Of a stretch of DNA of 64,000 nucleotides, positions 9,150 through 20,641 are shown one piece after another. Numbering within the stretch: the first letter of the stretch is position 1; each line of letters starts with the position of its first letter. The notes beneath the pieces were generated by a model. The model saw only the letters and a program-made list of their open reading frames with translations, had not been told where the DNA came from and made no database searches. Source of the DNA: Bufo bufo (lineage: Eukaryota; Chordata; Amphibia; Anura; Bufonidae); contig NC_053393.1 in NCBI RefSeq assembly GCF_905171765.1, positions 70,091,371 to 70,155,370 of the forward strand, given 5' to 3'. Made by a program: the position numbers and the translations under genes.

Positions 9150-10268
9150 GCAGCACGCCAGACCTGCAGGGGATTGCGAAGTGAGGTCACGGTTATGGGC
9201 AATCGAGGGTTACTCACTATTTGGTAGAGAACCCTGGGCAGGCATGCGGCAGTGAAGGAGAGGTAGACACGAGTTCCTCTGGGGCACACTCTGTTTGTAG
9301 AGACCTGGCCTGATGTTGTGTGAGGTGCCCTGGATGTTGCAGGTTTTTAGAGTGCCTGAAGCAAGGTCCCTTTTGGATTCGTCACGCCAGTGCCTGTAAC
9401 GGTGGCACACCGGTTTCAGCAGCAATAAGTGAGGTACGCAGGTGGTATAGTGAACCAAACGTTGCTTTACTTAGAACAGTCCAACTTTATACATCAAGAT
9501 GGTAATGCAGTCCCTTATATCAAATGCTTCACAAGCAGGCTTATTTCACAAGATGGCAGGTATTAATCATGCAAGATACATGGAGGGCAGTCAACAACAC
9601 ACTCAGAATCAGGTTGTACCTTCTCCTCGGAAATAGTGTACACTGTTCTTTAGAACTCCTGTCTGGTTTCAATCCCAATGCCTAAATGCTGGCTTAAATC
9701 CCTGGTTTAAATAATCTTCCTCCAGTATTGGCACTTGCTTTGCTTTATAGATCCTCTGCTCATCAGGGTACTTATCTGACTGGTAATATCCTTACTTGGC
9801 TTGAGGGTAACTGCAGGTTTCTCCCAGGAGGTCCTGTCTTACTACTGGGGTGACTTCTGAGCTAACTGAGGCTCACTTGGGCTACAGGCAGGCTAGGGTT
9901 CTTCACTAGCCTCCTGGTCATAGCTAGCAGCCAGGGCTATCAAGCTGCATGTCAGGAGGAGGCCCTAAGCATATCTCTGGCTGGTGCCTTCTCACTTCTG
10001 TCTCCACAGACTCCTGACTATGAACTCCCTCCTCCCTGTCTGGGCCTGAACATTTATACTAGGGGCTCCCTATCTCCCTCTAGCGTCTAGGATGCCTAAC
10101 TACACCCTAATAGGCCTGCAATGCATAATACAGGGGAAACATTGCATGTAAAAACACACTGCAAAAATGCATAGTTAAATATAATATTACTGTCCCTTGT
10201 GAGCAGAAGTAACACGCAAACCAATTGACCCTTGTGTAGTGCCCACGCCTACCTAGTGGGACACTACA
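9150..10268 (-). repeat. 5' LTR of the cold-shock-ORF element
   Basis: This is the partner of 4541-5659. On the minus strand it opens with TGTAGTGTCCC and ends TGCTGCA just before the primer binding site. Confidence 0.85.
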
Positions 10269-10272
10269 ATAC

Positions 10273-11180
10273 ACGCCTACTAAGTGTCGGAACCAAGCGC
10301 TCCTACCACGTGGAGTTAGCATCCTAAGCGAAGTGTTCACGCAGAGTCTCTTCACCTTCCGTCTCCTGGAACTAGTGCCCGAACCTACATGTGAGTCGGC
10401 TCTTATGCCCCTACACAGAATGGACACTGTAATACCAACAGAGCGGTAAGAGCCTCAGTGAGGCAACTCTGAATTGCTGAATTGCTGTGCGCTTATATAC
10501 ATTTTGCTGTGTTCCTACACACATTACTGTGTCTCCAATATTGAGACTTGCTTCCTATACATACTGCTGTGTTTCCAACATTGCGACTTTTTTCCATGTG
10601 ATATTGAGTCTTTATGGCCTCCTGGTGAACATCTATGGCTTTTTGGTGAACATTCATCACCCTCTATCTAGAGGCAACAGCCATTTTCTACACATCCTCA
10701 ACCAGTGGATTTATGTGATTATTTATTTGCGTGATTTTATTGCTTAGTTCATTTAGTCTTGTATTTTACTCGGTGTATTTTATAAGGTGTATGATCCCGT
10801 TTTATGGACTATATATGTATTATATTTAAATAAATTCTTTTGATATCCATTTCCTACTCCAGAAGGTGGTGTGCCTGCCCATATGCTTGCTTGCTTATTA
10901 CATTTATTCTACTGGGTGGGTGACCCAGTGAGCAGCGAACCCACCGTTATCCATCCATCCAGGTGTTGAGCCTCCCATTTGTTTCCTACCCTTGTGTTAT
11001 GTACATGTATTCCCATCTTTTGTGGGTGCTTTGGGATCCATACTCAGTACGGCGTTTGTAGACATAGTTCCATATCTAGATGTTTTGTCCCCATTTTACA
11101 TGATTTATGTCACTCTCCACATTTATTTATATATGCTGCAATAAAGAATATAATACTTTTTATATACAAGGTTGTGAAAA
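10273..11180 (+). other. Continuation of the hammerhead-bearing leader element
   Basis: Once the LTR element is removed, this joins 4540. It is AT-rich and non-coding, with three loose repeats built on TGCTGTGT..C..CATT near 10490-10590. It ends in an A/T-rich part with AATAAATTC and AATAAAGAATAT. I see no protein domain. Confidence 0.35.
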
Positions 11181-12104
11181 AGCACTGATTGAACAGTTTG
11201 AGGCTACCACCAGGGGAAAGTCTTATGTGCTGTATGTATGGTGATGTCATTGTGTCGGGGGGTGGATTTCTGGAATATTGTATGGCAATATTTCTGCACT
11301 TTATGACAATACTATTTTAGCACTGCATGGTCCAGCTATTTAGTCACTTCATGTAGATATTATTTTGGCAGCATATGATAGCATTTGGGCAATGCTTTAC
11401 TATCACAGGAAATTTGTGCAGCACTGCATTGTGTACTGGTCTATCACTATATATTCATATCTTTTATATATATTTAAAGATGTTATATAGATTAGGATAA
11501 AGGGCAGACGAGCAGAAAAAATGATCCATCAGATAAGAGGATTCTTCCTCCGTGTCATAGAGGAGCACCGCGGCAGTGGAGAATTCTCGTCTCTGGAGTT
11601 AATGACTGGGTTACCATAGTGATAAGAGGGAACTGACTTTATCGGGACGTTCAATTAAAACGTATTTTTCCCTTGAAGATAAAGAAGCGACATTGTAAAG
11701 CGCGGCACAGCTTATCATAGGCGCCGCTCTCAGCACATCCAGGTAGAACTTTGATTGAAATAATCTCACATAACAAGTCCAGTATACAAGCAGAACACGA
11801 AATTGGCTGACACAGAAACACATGCATATCTTCACTGACTACTCAATTGTAGTCTTTTTAGGGTTTTTTTAAAATGTGGAATAATAGACGTATGCAGGAT
11901 GTCATTTTTTGGGTTCCTGATAAAATAATAATAATAATATTAATAATAATAATAAATATACTGGGAGTTTTTCTTTCTTTCTGGTCATTAATCTATTGCA
12001 TACAGCTTTACAGTTATACCAAGCTGCAAACCTGCAAAACACAGTAAACATTATAGATAGATCCTGGCTGCGGGTTCCTATAGACATGCTAACATTTTGA
12101 GTGG
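11181..12104. other. Apparently single-copy sequence with an (AAT)n run
   Basis: There are no terminal repeats, LTR or ORF of note. A short AAT microsatellite occupies about 11924-11957. The part around 11480-11840 looks unlike any other repeat in the window and may be host sequence. Confidence 0.4.
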
Positions 12105-12112
12105 TTTGCTGG

Positions 12113-12499
12113 CAGGGGTGGATTGGCCATAGACCCTACAGGGAAATTTCCTGGTGGGCCGATTCCCAGGGGGCCACTCCAGCCCTCTTGATGGCTGCAG
12201 CCCAGGTACATAATGATCTGATGCTCAATGGCCACAGGTGCTCTCCTGAACTCAATTGTATTACTGTCCTCATGATGGGGATACAGTTGAATACTGTGGT
12301 GAGGGTGGCAGTATTTTGTGCTGTCCTGTGGTATTTGGTTCTGCTGGGGCAGTATTCTGCGCTGCACTACAGTATCGCAGACCTCATCTACTTTGATTGT
12401 CTCCGCCTACTGGTTTTGGCCCAGTTTGAACCCACCTACAACATGGGGCAACCTTTAGGTTTTTTTTCAGGGCCACTTTAACTTACCAATCCGGCCCTG
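12113..12499. mobile_element. hAT-type MITE with 8-bp target duplication
   Basis: The left end is CAGGGGTGGATTGG and the right end reads CAGGGCCGGATTGG on the other strand. TTTGCTGG flanks both sides (12105-12112 and 12500-12507). It is 387 bp and has no transposase. Confidence 0.85.
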
Positions 12500-12507
12500 T
12501 TTGCTGG

Positions 12508-13092
12508 GGGGGGGGAAGCTCTCCTAGTTCCCCAAAGCTAAGGTGTAAGAATTTGGCTTGCCCCCACCCCTGATCACTATGCTTTAACAAGATAGCTCTT
12601 AGACAAACATTCATTTATCTCCTGCCCTGTTCTCCACCAAACCCTACTATTCTTATTTATTTTACACATTGACCATTTCCCTTTGTCTCCATCCCCTTAT
12701 GACGTGTGTAGTTCTAGTTGCTACTAGGTTATATATTTCTAACCTCCATACCTCACCTCCTTCATTCACCTATATTCACAGAAATTGTACCCTTTCCTTC
12801 CCTTGCACCCTAGGTGGCTACCTACTTTGCCTATCCCTGTCTCTTCTCACCTGACCCATTATAACCGATGAAGGAAAAGGTATAGTTTGGTGAGAAAACT
12901 TATTTAGTTTGCCAATGTATTGATGCTAATTTACATAATAGTTACATAATATCTACTATACTTTCTGAAGTTATTAAAGTGGATTTCCTGCAAAACATTA
13001 CAAATAACATACCGTATGTTGGTAGTTATATCTATAGGATCATTTTTGGAAGGGGTGGAGTGTTTTGTTATTTTTAACAAACTTTTTCTATC
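12508..13092. other. Unassigned sequence
   Basis: A C/T-rich first half and an AT-rich second half, with a G run at 12506-12513. I see no gene, repeat end or hairpin in it. Confidence 0.4.
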
Positions 13093-13096
13093 TTAA

Positions 13097-13589
13097 AGGG
13101 CATCTGTCAGCAGATTTGTACCTATGACACTGGCTGACCCGTTCCATGTGTGCTTGGCAGCTGAAGGCATCTGTGTTAGTCCCATGTTCATATGTGCCTG
13201 TATTGCTGAGAAAAATGATTTTAATATATGCAAATGAGCCTCTAGGAGCAATGGGGGCGTTGCTGTTAAACCTAGAGGCTTTGCTTTCTTTGTAATTACT
13301 GCGCCCCCTCCTTTTTGATTGATAGGGCCAGGCTTGATGATATTTTTACTTTCTGGCCTTGTCAATCAAAGTAGAGAGGATGCAGCAGTTGCAGAGAGAG
13401 CTGAGCCTCTAGGTGTAACAGCAACGCCCCCATTGCTCCTAGAGGCTCATTTGCATATATTAAAAAATCATTTTTCTCAGCAATGTGGGCACATATGAAC
13501 ATGGGACCAACACAGATGCCTTCAGCTGCCAAGCGCACATGTAGCAGGTCAGACAGTGTCATAGGTACAAATCTGCTGACAGATGCCCT
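13097..13589. mobile_element. TTAA-target MITE (T2/Kolobok-like)
   Basis: TTAA flanks both ends (13093-13096 and 13590-13593). The terminal inverted repeats begin AGGGCATCTGTCAGCAG and extend imperfectly for about 190 bp per side, with the inner arms around GAGCCTCTAGG. The TTAAAGGG start is that of frog T2/Kolobok MITEs as I know them. Confidence 0.8.
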
Positions 13590-13593
13590 TTAA

Positions 13594-14085
13594 AAATGTA
13601 CATCCAGTGAAAAATAAAACCCATTAGCGTTCTTAGATTGTCAAGTAAAGTATCCATGTGAAACCTTTGCCTTCAGATGTGTTTGTGGTAAAGACCTCTC
13701 CTTCTTTCTAAATTGCTAATTGGAAGTTGCTGCTATTGTGTGCCATGTTACAGATACAGTGGAGCATCAGCCCATTCATTATCTCTACAAGCTTTCAAAC
13801 TCACATTAACACTTGTCACTGAAAACCAGCATGCCTCCAGTGCGCCACTTAAAATCCTCTTAGAACATCCACCTCTGAGAGTAAATTCAGGTTTCTAATA
13901 TAAAACGAGTGCTCTGTGCTGCTTACTAGCTTTATTTAATTGGAAGCTATAAACCTCTATATGAATATGGGACAGAGTAGAAGGAGATTTGAATTATGAC
14001 ACCTCTTTACTTCCTCTCTGCTCAGGGAAGCAAATAATTAGATAGTTTTTAGGTAAAAAAAAAAAATAGCACTGCAACCTCTACA
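13594..14085. other. Unassigned sequence
   Basis: No gene or clear repeat is visible. A poly-A run lies at about 14056-14067. Confidence 0.35.
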
Positions 14086-14184
14086 TACAACTGATTGGTG
14101 CCAGGTCCCAGAGGTCAGACCCCCACCAATCTCATATTGATGACCTATCCTGAGGATAGGCCATCAATATGAAAATCCCTTTAA
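14086..14184 (-). repeat. End of a TTAA-type MITE
   Basis: It contains ATGACCTATCC..GGATAGG and ends AAAATCCCTTTAA. This is a common anuran MITE end with a short hairpin (CCTATCCTGAGGATAGG). The opposite end is missing. Confidence 0.55.
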
Positions 14185-14760
14185 CTACGCTGTTGAGCAT
14201 CAGTATAGAGCTGATCTGGGTCTGCTAAGATCCAGCAGCTCAAGCAATTGCCTGACCCCAGATTGGTGGGACTGCAGCAGTATGCCACCTCCTGGTCTGT
14301 ATATACAGCACTAATTTGACTCTGTGTATACAGTGATGGAGAAGGCGGGGATGGTAAAAAGAAAAGTCTCTGCCTTCTATGTAGGGAACCCCGCTGTCAC
14401 TGACAGCAGGCTCCCTACTCCTGAAGCTACTAACTCTGCAAGGATGTTTAGAAATGTCTATGCAGAGATAAATGCAGAGAGCTCAGATGTATACAGTCTA
14501 AGGACGGTCCATAGCAGGTTTAGCTATTTTCACAGAATCTCCTCCAGACTGCTTCCTGTCTTCTGTAGACTAATGCCAACCAATCATACCTTCCTCTCCT
14601 TGCAGTAGGCTGGAGTTTGCACACTGCCTGTAACAGGAATGCTACTGCACAGACTGCACCCTCTCCTGTGCATTCGACTTGAATCTGTGGCTCTCAATAA
14701 TCCTCTTCTCTATTTGGAATAGTCTATAAACAGATACATGTAATCTGGCTCCATATTTCT
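14185..14760. other. Repeat-like, unassigned
   Basis: It has the look of old interspersed repeat, with short inverted motifs such as GCTGTCACTGACAGC. There are no defined ends or ORF. Confidence 0.3.
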
Positions 14761-15785
14761 ATGTGCAGTACCCCAGTAAGGGTTACTGCAAAGAGTTAAG
14801 TGTTGTGATGTTATGTTACTGAGTTAAATGTTGTGATTTACTGTTTTTGTGTACCTAATAGCATTGTATGGACAACTAAGGGTTAAAACCTTGGTTCATC
14901 CTGTTAGGTTTTGATAAGATGGACCTGGGTCACCCCCTGGTTCATTAGTCAGACTAGAGTCTAGCTCTGCCTGAGAAAGAGAAAAGACCTACATGTGCAT
15001 GCTCCTTGGAGCTAGGCCCAAGCTCAGAGAACCATCATCTCTGAGTCTTCTACAGCCAAGGAAGCTACTTTACCATCAAAGTGCTCCAGAGAGAGGGAAA
15101 TCATCAAGGTTCAAAATCTACAAGTCCATGCATTGGAGTCAATCAGTGATGTATGTATGGCCTACAGAAACTTTGCTGCTCTGAGAAGGAACATTGCTAA
15201 AGTACTCTCACATTTGGAGACTGTTTGGCCAACTATATCTTAAATCTGCACTCTTCAGTCTGGGAACTGCAGAACCATTTGACAAGAACCCAATGCAGGT
15301 TGAGAAACTTTAGAGAGGCAGAGGAATGGAATACTACAACCTCCATCATTGTCATTGTCCATACATTGCTATTTGGGTAAGAATTGCATTGTGATCTACT
15401 TTGAATCTGTGCCTTATTACTGTTGGATGAACTACTACTCCTATCCTATACTTTAGTAAAAAGAGGCTTAGTTATTGACCCCAATTGGCCTGGTTACTGA
15501 CTCCACCATTCAACAGCCACTTCAGCTGCTCTTCTGCCTTGCACCCAATCCATCACCTAACATCAAGACAGGAGCCCCAAAACCAGGGTACTCCCTGAGG
15601 GAAGAAAGCGTGAGGTGTTCAGTCACTGCAAGGCACCAAGAAGTGTCAGTGTGAGGATTGCCACGGTGATTTGTGACTACAACTACCAGAGCCACTGCCA
15701 TCATCCACACAATCCCCGGTAGTCCACTGCATATGGGATGACTGGGCAAGATATAAATCATGTAGTTACTAGAGCTATTGCCTAC
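14761..15785 (+). repeat. Possible LTR-like repeat
   Basis: It opens TGTGCAGTACCCCAG and could close at CTACA. Its last third shares a layout with 27030-27640: a CCAGGGT then CCCTGAGG then AAG block, followed by CACTG..GCA and GGATTG. No target duplication or coding region was found, so the boundaries are tentative. Confidence 0.3.
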
Positions 15786-15806
15786 AAATAACAGTCAAGA
15801 CGACAG

Positions 15807-15996
15807 AAAGAAATTGAATATTTTTTAATTTTTTTTATATCAAGTTAGGGGTGTTGCTTATGTAATATTTGTGGAATTCTTTATGAAGATTCAGTGATAC
15901 AAGTCAAGTGTCTCACTGAACTTTTATAAAGAATTGTACAAATATTATATGATCAACTCCACTAACTTGATATTAAAAAGAGAACAATTCAATTTC
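15807..15996. repeat. AT-rich inverted repeat (MITE-like)
   Basis: The left arm has AAGAAATTGAAT, then TATCAAGTTAG, then TAATATTTGT. The right arm mirrors each of these in reverse order. The arms are imperfect and about 75 bp, around a 40-bp centre. Confidence 0.55.
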
Positions 15997-16262
15997 TTCT
16001 CCTTTACCCGAAACACTGCGGCTCCTTCTATAAGTTGTGATGTGCTAAGAAAAAAACTCTTCATAGTTAAACAAAGAAAATTAAACGCAGGGGAGGAAAT
16101 GAGTCAATCACTATAACCAACTGGGTCCACGAAATGGGATTGTTAATCTTAAATGATTGCAATAAGTAACAAAATATTATTTTTCCCGATTTAATTGTAT
16201 CAGTTTTTTACTTTGTTCAACTGAGCGCCAGTTCTCTTTATGAATGTGATAAAACCTATCAA
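15997..16262. other. Unassigned AT-rich sequence
   Basis: No gene, repeat boundary or hairpin worth naming is visible. Confidence 0.3.
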
Positions 16263-16589
16263 TCATTTCCTTCATCTTGGTAGAGATAAGCAAATCGATT
16301 CGTAAGAATCAATTTGTCTCATCATGCAGATTCTGACAATCTTGCACCTGCACTGCTGCTCTGAGTAGTGACTAGAGATGAGCGAATCGAAGCTGATGAA
16401 GTGGAATTCGATCTGAATTTCTGAAAAAATCCGATTCGCATCGAAGCCGAATGTCCTCACGCTTCGTGGTAGCGAATCATATTTTTTCCTAAAATGGCTA
16501 CTGCACGTGTGAGGTGATGGAGAAAGGAACTCTGGGAAGGCAGGATCACCCATAATGCCATGCATGCAGCTAATCAGCAGCCAGATAGC

Positions 16590-17197
16590 TGTCAAGGACA
16601 TTCCCGTGGCAGGTACCAGGAGAACGGAGAGACTGGCAACTCGTGGGTTAAATTGACAAGATCCCTGTGGATCTTATTGTGTCTGTGTTTTGGTGAATGC
16701 CACACCCCTTACTTCAGGTGTTACTTGTTGGTAATTTACCTTTTCCAAAAGTAGCCGCTTCTCACTCTTGGAGGTGCGGTTTATAGATTTTCTTCCTGCC
16801 TTCTAACTAGCTGGTCGGTTGTAATCTGTGGTGCTTCTGGAGTTGGCAGTTTTCTACTTTCAGCTAAGTCTTGTCTTTTCTTATTGTTTTGTGTTTGTTA
16901 TATTCCCTGTTGTTTTTATATGGCCCTAAAACAGAGACTTCCATTTGTCCATCTGGGGAGGAATGGGTTGTCTCTGGTCCTAACCTCATTCCAGGGCCTT
17001 TTAGGTATATAAGGGCCTAGATATACGGCATATGAATATTCCTACCTTCAGGGTCTATTCATATTGATAGGTAGTTAGGGCCCGGATTAGGGTTGTTTAG
17101 GAGGTGACCTGTTCCTTTCCTAGTTTTCAGGCCCAGTTACTGTTCCCCTTCCCTCCTGTGTTTAGTGTGGAGTTTTCCCCCCACACTGATCGTGAAA
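16590..17197 (+). repeat. Solo gypsy-type LTR
   Basis: It begins TGTCAAGGACATT and ends near CACTGATCGTGA. It interrupts a leader that is continuous at 31960-31990, where GCAGCCAG runs on to CCAGCCCTG. Near its 3' end are GTATATAAGGGCC and GTGTTTAGTGTGGAG. The exact target duplication is blurred by CCAG repeats at the site. Confidence 0.6.
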
Positions 17198-17219
17198 CCA
17201 GCCCTGTGATGTCACAGCC

Positions 17220-17226
17220 CTATAAA
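17220..17226 (+). promoter_or_regulatory. TATA-like box in the hAT leader
   Basis: TATAAAT within CCCTATAAATAGCGAC, repeated in the sister copy at 32008-32020. Position and conservation between the copies suggest a promoter; this is not shown. Confidence 0.3.
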
Positions 17227-17529
17227 TAGCGACAGCCATCTTAGATTATGCCATTTACCAGCATACATTAGTGCAGGGAGAGACATCAGCAGGCGCTAGG
17301 GACAGCGATAGGAAAGACTTGATTGTGGTGAAAAAACGATTTTTAAGTGCAGGGAAAGGATAGGGAGGAATTGTTCCACATCATTTGTGTAGAACCGGAT
17401 TTAGTAGGGGAGGTTACAGCCTGGGTAATAGCAACAATCCTATTACACCTTGGTGCACTGACTGAGGATCCAAATTGCCATTATACTGCTCTGTAATTCC
17501 AGCAAACCGTTCTTGTTTGATACAGCCAT

Positions 17530-18886
17530 TAACAGGGTTTATTACAAGGAAATGTTTATAGAGTACGTATTATTTGCCTTTGTGCGGTGCAGTTATATGT
17601 TGTGAAGCCCTTTTTGCCATGTATTAGTGGCAAAAGAAAAATATATTTGCCCTTGTGTGGTGCAGTGAAATATTCTAAAGCCTTGTTTGCCGTGTATTAT
17701 CGGCGAAATAAAAATATATTCACCGTTCTGCGTTGCACTTATCTGCTGAAAAGTTTTTTGTGTTGTGTAAAAGTAGAAAAAAATTAGGGCCTAATTGCCG
17801 TTCAGCGATGCAGTGATATACTTTAAAGCCCTGTTTGCCATGTATTAGTGGTGAAATAAAAATATATTCGCCGTTCAGCTTTGCCCTGGTACTTTCACAC
17901 TTGAGGCAGAGGATTCCGGCAGGCAGTTCCGTCGCTCTCTATTCAGAATGCATTAGGATAAAACTGATCAGTTTTTTTCCGGTATTGAGCCCCTGTGACG
18001 GAGCTCAATACCGGAAAAGCAAAACGCTAGTGTGAAAGTACCCTTATCTGTTGAAAAGCCTTTTGTGTTGTGTAAAAGTAGAAAAAAATGAGGGCCTAAT
18101 TGCCGATCAGCAGTGCAGTGATATATTCTAAAGCCCTGTTTGCCATTCATTAGTGGCGAAATAAAAATATATTCGCCGTTCAGCGTTGCACTTATCTGTT
18201 GAAAAGCCTTTTGTGTTGTGTAAAAGTTTTAAAAAATTAGGGCCTAATTGCCGTTCAGCGGTGCAGTGATATATTCTAAAGCCCTGTCTGCCGTGTATTA
18301 GTGGCAAAATCTAAATATATATGCCGTTCAGCGTTGCACTTATCTGTTGAAAAGCATTTTGTGTAGTGGAAAAGTGGGAAAAAATGAGGGCCTAATTGCC
18401 GTTCAGCGGTGCAGTGATATACTTTATTCTAAAGCCCTGTTTGCCGTGTATTAGTGTCAAAATAAAAATATATTCGCCATTTATCGTTACACTTATCTGT
18501 TGAAAAGCCTTTTGTGTTGTGTAAAAGTAGAAAAAAATTAGGGCCTAATTGCCGATCAGTGGTGCAGTGATATATATTCTAAAGCCCTGTTTGCCGTGTA
18601 TTAGTGGCAAAATAAAAATATATTCGCCATTCAACGTTACACTTATATGTTGAAAAGCCTTTTGTGTAGTGTAAAAGTGGAAAAAAATAGGGCCTAATTG
18701 CTGTTCAGTGTTGCAGTTATATATTCTAAAGCCCTGTCTGTATTAGTGGCTAAAGAAAAATATATTCACCGTTTAGCATTGCACGTATATGCTGAAAAGG
18801 CATGTGTAGTGGAAAAGTGGAAACAAATAAGGGCCTATTTGCTGTTCAGCGGTGCAGTTATATGTGGTGAAGCCCATTTTGCTGTA
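17530..18886 (+). repeat. ~150-bp minisatellite
   Basis: About nine diverged units are present. Each contains GGGCCTAATTGCCG, then TTCAGCGGTGCAGTGATAT, then AAAGCCCTGTTTGCC, GTGTATTAGTGGC and AAATATATTCGCC. Unit starts fall near 17790, 18088, 18240, 18386, 18540, 18688 and 18828. The spacing between starts is about 140-155 bp away from the MITE insertion. More units recur near 25310. Confidence 0.85.
17885..18044. mobile_element. MITE inserted in the minisatellite
   Basis: The terminal repeats are GGTACTTTCACACT and its complement, and they break one minisatellite unit. An inner hairpin, CCGGTATTGAGC..GCTCAATACCGG, forms the centre. The low-copy ends match a common anuran MITE with GTACTTTCACACT termini. 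Confidence 0.7.
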
Positions 18887-19061
18887 TGAACCGAATTACG
18901 TAGTGGTGACATTTTTTATGCGAAATAGGCTTTTTTGGGGAAAATTGATGGGTGATTGTAGACTTTGTTGTGTATGAACCGAATTCCATTATCCTTTCAT
19001 TGGTGACATTTTTTATTTCAAACAGGTTTTTTTCATGAAAATTGATGGGTGATTTTAGACC
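18887..19061 (+). repeat. ~90-bp minisatellite, left part
   Basis: Two units read TGTATGAACCGAATT, then TGGTGACATTTTTTAT, then AAATTGATGGGTGATT. The array resumes after the gypsy element, so the gypsy split it. Confidence 0.8.
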
Positions 19062-19066
19062 TCTTT

Positions 19067-19597
19067 TGTCACAACCAGACAGCTGAGAAGCTCTGACAGA
19101 AGCCTTTCAGAACCTCCTCCTTGAGTTTTCTTTGTTTTGGTTTTCAGTTCCTCATCTCGTTAGCCTCTCTCAGCTGTCATGTGTTGGGACTGATTGCATC
19201 CCTTTAAATTCCTCCCCATAATGCAATAGTGTGCGGCTTATACAACTTCCTGGAGTGTGTGTGCATGCTGTTCCTATTGCCCAGTCTTCTACAAAGATAA
19301 GTGCTGTACTTTTATTAGTGATTTTCTGTTTGCTGGATCTCAGTTGACCCTGACTCCCTCCGTGTCTAGTGTAGGGAGCCGGTGGTCGTGTCCCCTCACT
19401 ATTGTAGGGTATTCAGGTGGTAGATAGTCGAGGTACGTGGATATGCGACCATCCACCTTTGGGGTGTTCGCATAGGCTGAGCAATCAGGGAGAGTGACAG
19501 GTCTTATGCAGGGGTCTCCCTTTTGTTCCTTAGTTTTGGATCCAGTGAGTCATAGATTCTTTTGCTTTGTCTTGTTTCCTGTACACCATCCGTGACA
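19067..19597 (+). repeat. 5' LTR of chromovirus A
   Basis: It begins TGTCACAACCAGAC and ends CCGTGACA. It carries four bases more than the 3' LTR at GGTAGATAGTCG. No convincing tRNA primer site follows, so a self-primed or unusual primer is possible. Confidence 0.9.
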
Positions 19598-19625
19598 TTA
19601 TAAGCCGCCAAAACCGTCTCAAGCA

Positions 19626-20641
19626 TGGATCCGGTTTCACTTTTGGCTGAACGCTTCCAGGGTCTTTTATTGGAGGTAGCTGATCTCCGTAAGACTTTTT
19701 CTCAGTTTTAAGTGACCGGTTCAGCTTGCGTTCATGGAGTTTGTTCTGAGCCTAAGATCTCGCTCCCGGATACGTTCTCCGGGGGTAGTGAGAATTTTGT
19801 GCGTTTTAGAGAGGCTTGCAAACTCCATTTTCGCCTTCTTCCCCATTCCTCTGGTGATGAGGAACGGAGGGTGGGGATCATTATATTGCTGCTCAGGGAT
19901 AACGCTCAGTCCTGGGCCTTTTCGCTGCCGGAGGGGGCACGGCCCCTCCGTTCAGTGGATGAATTCTTTTTAGCCCTGGGTCAGATATATGATGATCCGG
20001 ATCGTATTGCTCTGGCTGAGTCTAGACTATGTCTGTTATGCCAGGGTAAACAATCCGCAGAGATATACTGCTCAGAATTTTGGAGATGGGCAGCTGATAC
20101 TGGTTGCAATGATGCTGCACTCCGAAGTCAATTTTGCCATGGTCTTTCAGAGGGATTGAAAGATGCATTTTCCTTTCATGAGAGGCCTATCTCCTTGGAC
20201 TCTGCTATGTCTCAGGCCGTTCGTATTGACAGGCGTCTTAGAGAGAGAGGAGAGATCTCTCCTTCCTGTCATACTCAGTCCCGGGACAGTGCAGCGGTCT
20301 CATTCTGTGCGCAGGGGTCTCAGTTGTTGTCAGCCCCTTCTGAGCAGGAGCCCATGCAGCTGGGCTTGATTGCCTCTGACAATAGAAGATTCAGCCTGCA
20401 TGGGAGGGTTTGTTTTTGTTGTGGAGGTATAAATCATTTGGCAAATGTTTGTCCCTCTAGGAGATACAGGCAGTTTTCTGGGAGTAATAAAGAAACAAAA
20501 AGGAAAAAATCTTTTAAAAATGTTCCGTCTGTTACTATTGGCAGGGTTGAGGCGGAAATTGAAGGTTTTCCGTTTGCTTGTAGTTCCCGTTTTGTCCTGC
20601 CTGCTAGGGTGGCGCTAGAGAGCAAGAGCATTTTTTTGTGA
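19626..20641 (+). pseudogene. gag: Gag of chromovirus A
   Basis: The ATG at 19626 gives MDPVSLLAERF and a TAA at 19709-19711 after 28 codons. The frame then stays open to 20641. It contains the Gag core (FRFREACKLHF and similar, then an L..GLSEGLKDAF region) and a CCHC zinc knuckle (CFCCGGINHLANVC) near 20410-20450, followed by a basic tail. Gag packages the RNA into particles. The early stop could be a single mutation. Confidence 0.85.

Larger units (their letters stand above)
4541..10268 (-). mobile_element. Non-autonomous LTR element carrying a cold-shock-like ORF
   Basis: Two 1119-bp LTRs (4541-5659 and 9150-10268) share about 99% identity, judged by eye from roughly a dozen differences plus two small indels. 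They bound a 3.5-kb interior. ATAC flanks both sides (4537-4540 and 10269-10272), a 4-bp target duplication. On the minus strand an 18-base primer site follows the 5' LTR and a purine tract precedes the 3' LTR. The only long ORF resembles no pol gene, so the element must rely on another element's enzymes. A solo LTR of the same family lies at 60017-61159. The interior holds a later fold-back insertion. Confidence 0.85.
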
